Shown here: positions 14,701 to 47,236 of the stretch, one piece after another
Layout of the letters: each line of letters opens with the position of its first letter
Position numbering within the stretch: position 1 is the stretch's first letter
Source: Apostichopus parvimensis
Taxonomy: Eukaryota; Echinodermata; Holothuroidea; Aspidochirotida; Stichopodidae
Direction of reading: 5' to 3'
Assembly: GCA_000934455.1 (NCBI GenBank)
Contig: KN892625.1
Span: forward strand, 1-47,236
Length of the DNA: 47,236 nt
Translations under genes and position numbers: made by a program
Notes under the pieces: model-generated
Database searches by the model: none
Seen by the model: the letters and a program-made list of their open reading frames with translations, nothing else
What the model was told of the DNA's origin: nothing

Positions 14701-16557
14701 CATGGTAAAAATTGGCAAAACAACTCCTGTTCATGGTAGTGCCAAGAAAATGTCATCAGCCACACCCCTCCCAACCCCCACCTCCAGGTTGACAGGTTTA
14801 AACCTGAGATTTCCACCAAAACATCTGGAAATTTGGGCCTGAAAAATATCCACAAACTCCATGTAACTCTACTTTGTAACAGCAGTCTGAGATATTTGCA
14901 AGTGAGATTTGCCAGACACCACTGTGAGGCATTACATAAACATGTGAGTCTGGTAAAACCTTGAGAGTTGACGACCATTTCCCTTGGAGGAGAGTTAAAG
15001 CGATGTCTGAGAGTTGTCCGTGTATCATGTATTTGACCTCTTCAGCACCAATATGGTGATTGAATGACGGAAGCGTGTTGTTTAATCACGTCACAAGAGG
15101 TCAAGAGAAAAGGTCGATTCACCATCATATACGGATAGAAACATCCTTACCGCTTATAGTCAAGTTTTTCAATCCTTTTAAAGGTGACTTCAGTGGAGAA
15201 GATTTCATGATCTTGATTGGGCTACATGGTGACTTTAAGATGATATCTTTGTTTTCCTTATCAGAAGCTGAAAGGAATTGAAATACAAAAAATAATAAAA
15301 TATTGCTGAGTGAAAGGAACAACACTGCTCTATATTCAGGAATGCAAGAAAACAAAGACAGGACAAACAGATACAACTCATGCAGAGAGGAGATCCTTTC
15401 CAACAGCCACTAAAACTTAAAAAGTAAATTTATCACAAATATCAGACAGCAGATGAAATAATAATCATAATAATTATCAGGCAGGAATTTTTTACAATGC
15501 TTACTGTAATGGACCACAAATGGGGGGGGGGGGAGCCAGTTNNNNNNNNNNNNNNNNNNNNNNNNNNNNNNNNNNNNNNNNNNNNNNNNNNGGCTACATG
15601 GTGACTTTAAGATGATATCTTTGTTTTCCTTATCAGAAGCTGAAAGGAATTGAAATACAAAAAATAATAAAATATTGCTGAGTGAAAGGAACAACACTGC
15701 TCTATATTCAGGAATGCAAGAAAACAAAGACAGGACAAACAGATACAACTCATGCAGAGAGGAGATCCTTTCCAACAGCCACTAAAACTTAAAAAGTAAA
15801 TTTATCACAAATATCAGACAGCAGATGAAATAATAATCATAATAATTATCAGGCAGGAATTTTTTACAATGCTTACTGTAATGGACCACAAATGGGGGGG
15901 GGGGGGAGCCAGTGAGGGTTAATGGATTAATAATCATCACATCGGGTGGATACCAATTAAATGTTTTCATATTTGGAATTTGAAATGGCGAATTTGAAAA
16001 GACGTATCAGGACAGAGCTACGAGTCGCACGTCACCAATTACCAAGATGAATCAGGATTAAGAATTCAAGTGAAAACAGTCAGCAAATTACTTAAAAAGA
16101 TTTTCAAAAGTGTTCTATACACAGCAATACAACAGTGAAGGGACAGGTAAGTAATGAAAATGTGATTCACCATTAAAAATAAAAGTAACAAGATTGCAAT
16201 TGACAGTTTGTGTTGCCAATTTGATTTTTCATTTACTTAATTTAGACCATCCAGATTGCTACTGTTGTTTGTTAGGCTTATAGTGGAATGCCGTGCTGCT
16301 TTAAATCACAACTGACCTCTGGAGTGTGGTCTTTTCCTCGGTGAGGTTGGCAGCTCATTTCTCTTCTTGCATTCTGTTTCAAGTTTCACTTCTGCTCTGT
16401 CAGATGTATTCTGGTATTTTGCCTTAGAGATCTCTTTACTATCTGAAATATCTTCCGATCCATTCTTGCTGGCTTTGAGACCTGATCCTCGAGACTTTCT
16501 CTGCTTAAACTGTAAAGTGCTTTGAACCTGACCCCTGGACCTTGTTGTGATGGGCAT
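2709..16557 (-). CDS. CDC6: CDC6, DNA replication licensing AAA+ ATPase (12 coding exons)
   Basis: CDC6 loads MCM2-7 with ORC and CDT1 at origins in the nucleus. Coding exons on the minus strand: 16557-16317, 15267-15151, 14180-14070, 13544-13345, 12407-12238, 11401-11295, 10183-10047, 9012-8906, 6716-6658, 5415-5201, 3401-3261, 2807-2709. All junctions are GT-AG with matching phases; the total is 1704 nt, 567 aa, against 560 in human. Seen in the translation: an N-terminus starting MPITTRSRGQVQSTLQF (human-like, possible PIP-type degron); a full CDK site TSPRKR at 71-76 and more SP/TP sites to ~150; a KEN box at 84-86; Walker A GAPGTGKT at 205-212; Walker B LVLDEID with D285/E286; sensor 1 GIANALDLTDRILPRL from 316; sensor 2 GDIRKAL with R390; and a C-terminal winged-helix region (FPLQQKLVICTLLL, EVTLGK, AVDQSEF). 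The start follows a splice acceptor by 12 nt. No disabling change was found. The exon structure is my manual inference; family identity is near certain. Confidence 0.96.
6480..6622. repeat. A+T-only low-complexity tract
   Basis: Nearly pure A/T, rich in TTAATTTATAATT and AAATTTAAAAAATTT-type inverted pieces. It lies 36 bp downstream of the donor of CDC6 exon 6716-6658. Confidence 0.7.
6796..6860 (-). mobile_element. Possible LINE 3' tail, reverse
   Basis: The minus strand reads 'tcaataaattttactttact', an AATAAA followed by a short TTTAC repeat, as in several LINE 3' ends. Sequence up to about 7160 may belong to its 3' UTR, but no ORF remnant is clear. Confidence 0.35.
7442..8113 (+). mobile_element. 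5'-truncated CR1/L2-like LINE: ORF2 C-terminus and 3' UTR
   Basis: The frame ending at 7729 reads LVKRYTPARVLRS, then VTYGDCSFSAAGPKLWNSLP and FKKHWKTFLF, the typical C-terminal tail of CR1/L2/Rex-type reverse-transcriptase ORFs. The 3' UTR contains a tandem duplication of about 105 bp (7815-7920 and 7921-8030) and ends in an A run at 8107-8116. It is antisense in a CDC6 intron. No RT catalytic region remains. Confidence 0.75.
8380..8545. repeat. AT-rich palindromic tandem repeat in CDC6 intron
   Basis: 15-bp units 'atataaatgtattat' interspersed with 'ataatgtatt' variants. Units are nearly self-complementary and could extrude cruciforms. The long open frame across it is a repeat artefact. 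Confidence 0.75.
9563..9737 (-). pseudogene. Decayed partial duplicate of a CDC6 exon and its flanking intron
   Basis: 9677-9732 resembles the last ~56 nt of the CDC6 exon 10183-10047, including the donor GAG|GTAAG. The sequence from 9563 likewise matches intron sequence starting about 9942. The copy reads FKPYRKNQVV, then shifts frame by an inserted base and meets a stop, where the true exon reads FQPYTKNQIV. It lacks the exon's 5' part and acceptor. It is best explained as a tandem segmental duplication later split by the SINE at 9731. Confidence 0.7.
9731..9930 (-). mobile_element. tRNA-derived SINE, reverse copy interrupting a duplicated CDC6 exon segment
   Basis: Body at 9748-9850 and decayed head to about 9930 (gagctaac visible). 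The flanks TATGGCTTGAAGTATG and TATGGCTTGCAGTATG form an imperfect target-site duplication. It lies in the CDC6 intron between exons 10047 and 9012. Confidence 0.65.
10922..11289 (-). mobile_element. TTAA-flanked MITE, family A copy 3, abutting a CDC6 splice donor
   Basis: Reverse-oriented full-length copy in the CDC6 intron after the Walker B exon. The exon ends at 11295, the intron starts GTGAG (11294-11290), and the element border TTAA begins at the next base. The insertion therefore lies at intron position +6. Confidence 0.85.
11819..12183 (-). mobile_element. TTAA-flanked MITE, family A copy 4
   Basis: Reverse-oriented copy in the neighbouring CDC6 intron, about 50 bp downstream of the exon 12407-12238. 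The right border reads TTAG rather than TTAA, a point change in one target-site copy. With copy 3 it brackets the exon at 11295-11401 as direct repeats. Confidence 0.8.
13020..13335 (-). mobile_element. LINE 3' end fragment (CR1/L2-like)
   Basis: On the minus strand the frame ending at 13118 reads SFEYSGSHLWNKLSDHIR and LSTFKSLLKTHLF, a LINE ORF C-terminus. It is followed by 'gcgcctt' and 'ctatataagtctc' and a TTATTA-rich tail. It starts almost at the donor of CDC6 exon 13544-13345, so nearly the whole upstream half of that intron is LINE-derived. Confidence 0.65.
13643..13903. repeat. Large foldback palindrome followed by a second perfect palindrome
   Basis: 13643-13884 is an inverted repeat with ~115-bp arms running from GGATCCTTTACATTTCAGAG to its complement. 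At the centre is a palindrome with half-site GATACAAGTGA. The left arm has more copies of TTGATGTACAAA than the right, so the arms differ in repeat number. Overlapping its right edge, 13880-13903 is a perfect 24-bp palindrome with half-site GATCCCTGACTC. It lies in the CDC6 intron between exons 14070 and 13544. Confidence 0.85.
15220..15914. repeat. Direct duplication on both sides of the gap, including part of a CDC6 exon
   Basis: 15220-15541 is repeated at 15592-15914. The second copy includes 48 nt (15592-15639) of the CDC6 exon 15267-15151, the part encoding the KEN box. Near identity and the abutting gap point to unmerged contig ends rather than a real duplication. I used the complete copy at 15151-15267 in the gene model. 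Confidence 0.85.
15542..15591. other. Assembly gap (50 N)
   Basis: Fifty undetermined bases. The 322 bp before it (15220-15541) and the ~323 bp after it (15592-15914) are the same sequence in direct orientation, differing visibly only in G-run length. Confidence 0.99.
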
Positions 16558-17658
16558 TTTGATTTTGTTCTGAAGAAAAAAGAGAAAGTTTACAAACTAC
16601 AACAGGAAACATTTCAAGAGACAGCCAACACGAAAAGATCCAAGTTAAACACAACTTATCTCGGCCTTCTGTTTGTTGGACTTGCGTGGAAACTGCCATG
16701 ACAGAAATAGAAGGTCATTTGTAACCATATCCATGTGATATGATTTTACTTCTTAGATGAACACTGGCTTATATAAAGCATTCTCTTGCAAATGAATAAC
16801 AAATGAGTTAAAAAATTCTAGGCAGGTGTGTCATTCGAAATCAACTATCTACATAAACTCAAAGAAACTGTCAACTTTATTAAGACTAGAATCAACGATA
16901 TATTATAAGATGGAAAGCTTTAATTGACGAACTATAGCAAAGCTTTACAGTGTAAGGAGTGTTGCACAATTTCCCCGTTTGTGCCTGATATACCTATATC
17001 AGAGAGGACTTAGTGATGAACCACATGTGTCATTGTTGCCATCTCTGACAGATGAGCATGTACCTCAGTTCCAATCCTACCAAGTACCATGTTCAAAAAA
17101 TTTGAAGGGTGAGAGCACTGTATTCTTTGTCACTGAATTGCTGGCATACTGAACTTGTTGTATCAAAACCTTTCAAAGAATAGCACCAAACCCCCTTTCC
17201 TAGGTAACAGAAACACAAAATCCACAGAAGACATCACTTAACTGAGTTAAGACAATTAAGTTAGCAACACCTCAGTATACCCTACCAAAAAGGAAGGTGC
17301 TACTGATAGTACTGTTACTACTAGTGTTACTGTTAGGCCTCGCAAATAGCATTAATAACACTATAGCCAAGCCGTAGATGATGTAAGTACTAAGAAGTTA
17401 AGGACATAGCCTAGAGCAATACTACTAGTACTAATTGAAGTTAGGGCTGGCCCAAGTTTATTCTCATGCTACTTCAAGTACTTGCAAAGTTGCAGTATTG
17501 CTACATTTGTAAAGGTCTACACTAACACTAACAGCTACGCTAGGTCCACTCATATTTCTAATGTATGTTACTTAGTATATTGCTGTATACGTTTAGCGTA
17601 AAGCTGCGTCAGCTAATCAATGTTGGTGAATTTTTAGCAATTACCTCTAAGACTTACG
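16558..17658 (-). other. CDC6 5' UTR: acceptor before the start codon and candidate noncoding first exon
   Basis: Reading the minus strand, a pyrimidine tract and CAG end at 16570, leaving only 12 nt (16569-16558) before the CDC6 ATG. This implies that the first exon is noncoding and lies upstream. A good donor ATC|GTAAGT has its exon edge at 17658, with a second possible GAG|GTAATT nearby at about 17646. The true transcription start is not visible; a start near 17700 would put it just inside the E2F site at 17861. No other coding feature is apparent between 16570 and 17650. That stretch is ordinary A+T-rich sequence with some CTA/CTG-rich low complexity around 17290-17420. Confidence 0.5.
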
Positions 17659-17860
17659 ATGCAACTGTTACTGCGGCGCTGGTGTGTCCTCTTTGATTCA
17701 GATTGTTGAAATCACTACAGACTTTACGTTATTCCTCAACTCTAGCTCAGTTACTAACAAAGTCTACTGCTGTTCTTAAGTCGTTCCGTGTAGTAATTTC
17801 AGCAGCTATACCTATCTAATAAACACATAGACCCAGCATATAATCCTACTATGAAAGGAT

Positions 17861-17868
17861 TTTCCCGC
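17861..17868 (+). promoter_or_regulatory. Candidate E2F site upstream of CDC6
   Basis: TTTCCCGC matches the E2F consensus TTTSSCGC exactly. It lies about 200 bp upstream of the candidate first exon of CDC6, a classical E2F target in animals. The function is inferred; a single 8-bp match can arise by chance. Confidence 0.5.
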
Positions 17869-17904
17869 TAACAATTAAATCCCCGCGAACGGACAGCTGA
17901 GATG

Positions 17905-17945
17905 CCGGAAGCTGAGACCGACGATATGCATATTCATATTTGCAT
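17905..17945. promoter_or_regulatory. ETS-like and octamer-like motifs in the divergent promoter interval
   Basis: CCGGAAG at 17905-17911 fits the core ETS/GABP motif common in bidirectional housekeeping promoters. ATTTGCAT at 17938-17945 is the reverse complement of the octamer ATGCAAAT. Both sit in a locally CpG-richer patch (17880-17925) next to the E2F site. They may serve CWC22, CDC6 or both. This is motif evidence only. Confidence 0.3.
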
Positions 17946-19115
17946 AATTCATTGCGTTACTAATACGTCCATCCAACAGACACTCAAATTGCTGCAAACA
18001 TTTAACGGACCGAGATTGACTACTTTTGAAGAAAAGTGCAAGAATCATTTGAGACAAGATGTTTAAAATCGATTGAACGTTAATAAGATTAAACAACTTC
18101 TTCAAACCGTCACAGTATACAAGGTATTTATAATTTACTTGAGTGAACATTGTTCGTCGATGTATATCCTACCATATGTACATTACGGTATAGACCTAAA
18201 CCTACGCTATTTCTACCCAACGCATGACATGGGCAATTGGGTGGCTGCGACAGCAGGCAATAACACTGTTCTGGAAGTACTGGTTATGCGATCGCTTATT
18301 CGGTCAAAATCTTAACGACACTGGAAGATATTTCATATCAGAATTGCAGTAGTAAACAAACATGGTACATGCTTAAAGTTGAGAATTTTAATTAGGCTAT
18401 GCCTACCCCTAAATCTTAGGTTAGGCAAAGTTCGAATAACTTTATGTGTACTGTAAGTGTAACTTAGTTTAACTTTGTAAGTTAACTTAGGCATATGCCT
18501 ACCTATGCTAGGCTATCTTGCTACAGTAACGAATCAAGGAAACATGAAAGAAATTTTGCTGCCGATAGGAACAATGAGCGGCCAGATATTCAAAAGGTTT
18601 TCTGATTTTCCTCAGAAACGTTTTATTCGTACATTGTGAATGATTTAGCCTACATACGGCCTAGCCTAAGCAAGAATGGACTTTTGAAGAAAATTACCCA
18701 GTGGTAGTACTAGGTACGGCACTAAGATTAAAAATGAGTTGGCCTGAATTAACATGAATAAATTAAGTTGATTGCCTCAAAACTTAAAATTGTCAAGGAT
18801 TATAAAATTGGGAAATACCCTTGTCATTAGCCTATAGCACTTCATTCCATGAAACATGAAGATTTTAAGTTTAATTTTTGACAAGTTACAGACTACATTT
18901 ATGTGTGTGATTTCTCTAGTTGTGTAGCCAGTGCAGGTGGTAAAATTTACAGTCCTACACAATGATGGCATGTTGATTGTGGTATTCTAACAGCATTAAA
19001 GAGTTTGCATTGTTCATCCCTTTATTCTTGGAATGGATCAAGAATTTTCAGTAAATTATTTGACATTTAATACATGACTGCACTTATCAAATCTCTTTCA
19101 GCAAAGTAGCTCAAC

Positions 19116-45255
<26,140 letters not shown>

Positions 45256-46272
45256 GGAGGTTGCAGGATGCATATGCAGATGGTACAGATGACATTTTAA
45301 AAGGAAGTTCAAACTAGACTGGACAGGCCACTGTCAAACCGATGATGATGATGATGATGTCCATCTACCGGTGTGGCCAAGAACAGCACTGTGTAAGCGG
45401 GTGGGTGAAAAGAACCCACTGCGTGGAGGTAAAACCTAGCTTTTTAGCTGGCTTGTTGAAGAGAAAAGTTTACCAAAGTCTATGAGAGAGGTCAAATGAT
45501 GTCAGAAGAGCTGTGAAACAGAAGAGGATGAAGAAACAGAGAGGATGAGAGATGAAGAACAGAGAAGGAGGATGAAGAGTGTACAACCTAACAAATTCAG
45601 CCATGCAAGGTTAAAGCTTGAGCAAACCCTTATGCTGCTAGGTTGTTGCAATAAGGCTCTCTCAGATGATGCTTAATGACAGGCGAGAAAATAATTAGAT
45701 GTCTTTAAAAAAGTGAAAATACAAAAAAAAAAAATTTGAATTTAAAGATAATACTGGACATATTATAATGATGGGTTGTTGAGATTCAATACAATAGAGA
45801 CGTATGACTTTAATGTTCATGGTATGGATTTAATAAAGAAAGATCCCTTGTGGAGGAGAGCTAGTGTCAAGATTCAAGGGGTACTTTGTGGACATGAGTC
45901 CAGCGGAGGTGAAAGGAAGGAAGATTTTTTCCACTCATGCACAAAGACAGAGTATAAGATGTTCAGCATCCCCAACAGTGGACTCAGTTACCAATTTGGT
46001 ATAGCTATTGGGTGAAATAAATTACAGGTGTGGGAGGAAGCGGAAGTAAAGGAGATTTCATCACTAACCTCCTAGGAAGTGCTAAAAGAAAAAAAGAGGT
46101 TACTTATTTTGTTGTATGTTAGAGTTTCTTACATATTAAAAAAGTCAATGTATCCACTTATCAAGGAGTTGGTATAAATACATTCTGATGTTTTGTTTGG
46201 TTTGACATGTTTTACATGTATTTCTCACATATCCCCATAAACTGATAAACCCTGAATACTGCAAAAAATAAA
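45256..46272 (+). other. CWC22 3' UTR with three candidate polyA signals
   Basis: After the TGA at 45253-45255, AATAAA occurs at 45832-45837, 46016-46021 and 46267-46272. Any may end the transcript. The first part holds a short GAT run (45342-45359) and a purine-rich stretch (45520-45580). No further coding exon is visible. Confidence 0.45.
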
Positions 46273-47236
46273 GATGTGAAACAATTAATACAGCCACATA
46301 TCTTAGGACAATTTTGGACTGGTGAAAGAGCTAAGGGGTTTTTGAGCATACATGGGAGTTTTGGATATTAAATTGTCGCATATGGTATTAAGTAGGCGAC
46401 AGCAACATTAATAAATGTAAGGGCTGTTTAAGCCAATTGTTCAAACGTAAGTATATATGGAATGTTTGTACCACAAGTATGTTTAATTAACAGGTCCATT
46501 CTAATAGCTGAGGAAATATTTTTCATTTCTAATTATGTAAATTACATTTTTCATTGAAAAGTTCAGTAATTGGTCATTTGTGTCATTCTTTCAGAGTCAT
46601 TGCACCTACTTGAAAGTTTGGAATGATGGGATGGAGAAAGGGAAACATTCATAATAGATTCCCCTACATCTTTTGATGTGAGACTAGTTAAAAGAAGAAG
46701 AAAATTCCTTACTAATACTGCTAAAACAAGCAAAAACCGAAGGGTCACATTGCGTTGTTCGTTACTGAATAGACAAACCATCACATTCATACACAAGCCT
46801 TAATTTGGCCTACTAAAAACTATGCCTACTAAAAACTTTTCGCTTGAGACAATATATTGTCATTCTGCCTGAATTCTAAACTGAATAGGAGAACTTAAGG
46901 GGGGGGGGGGGGCTTTATTACTACTACCGTATATAAAAACCAAAATATCACCATATGAGTAACCTTTAATATAATCTGCCCTTAAGTGGGAAAGTAGTGT
47001 GTAAAAGTATAAACAACGTTATATTGACGTCACTCTTTACCTACCAGTCAAAGATAATCCGTCCCTATGTTGCAAAAATAGACCATTATTTTTGCCAAAA
47101 TCGTGACTTTTTTTTATTTCTTTTCAAAACCATGCGTGGGTTTGTTGGTGCCCTTCTGATTACCTGCCAGTCAATAATAATCCCATAATCCGTCCCTTTG
47201 TTGCCAAAATTGACCATTATTATGAAAGAAATTTCG
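46273..47236. other. Intergenic region downstream of CWC22
   Basis: No gene was recognised. It contains a G run near 46900 and an imperfect direct repeat of ~50 bp near the end of the window. The rest is A+T-rich with no visible coding pattern. Confidence 0.55.

Noticed and set aside
15410..15775. Frame running through the N gap
   Set aside because: It is an artefact of translating the undetermined bases and joining the two copies of the duplicated flank.

Overview
This is an animal nuclear genome segment. It has spliced genes with GT-AG introns, abundant transposon debris, minisatellites and one 50-base assembly gap. The repeat style (tRNA-headed SINEs, CR1/L2-like LINE ends finishing in 'gcgctatataaat', many MITEs) suggests a marine invertebrate, possibly an echinoderm. 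That placement is a guess from repeat texture, not a proof.

Two conserved genes fill the window, head to head. On the minus strand, 16557 down to 2709, lies CDC6, the replication-licensing AAA+ ATPase. I could splice it into 12 coding exons with consistent phases, giving 567 residues (human 560). On the plus strand, 19116 to 45255, lies CWC22, the spliceosomal MIF4G/MA3 protein that recruits eIF4A3. It splices into 20 coding exons giving 1603 residues (human about 908). The extra length is a 777-residue Arg/Glu/Ser-rich tail encoded by one terminal exon. The ~2.5 kb between the two start codons (16558-19115) holds the presumed divergent promoter region, including a consensus E2F site on the CDC6 side.

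Layout: 1-2280 is intergenic, with two TTAA-flanked MITEs. 2284-16569 is CDC6, whose introns carry LINE ends, MITEs, a SINE, a 242-bp foldback palindrome, a partial exon duplication and a gap flanked by a duplicated sequence. 16570-19101 is the promoter and 5' UTR interval. 19102 to about 46272 is CWC22, whose introns carry SINEs, LINE ends, a transposon family with terminal inverted repeats, and several minisatellites. 46273-47236 is intergenic with no gene seen.

The two genes act in different processes (origin licensing; splicing and exon-junction-complex assembly). Their pairing may be only positional. I found no new multi-gene system. The most interesting points are the CWC22 tail expansion, inverted repeat pairs flanking CWC22 exons, a MITE abutting a CDC6 splice donor, hairpin-preserving minisatellites and a probable false duplication at the gap.
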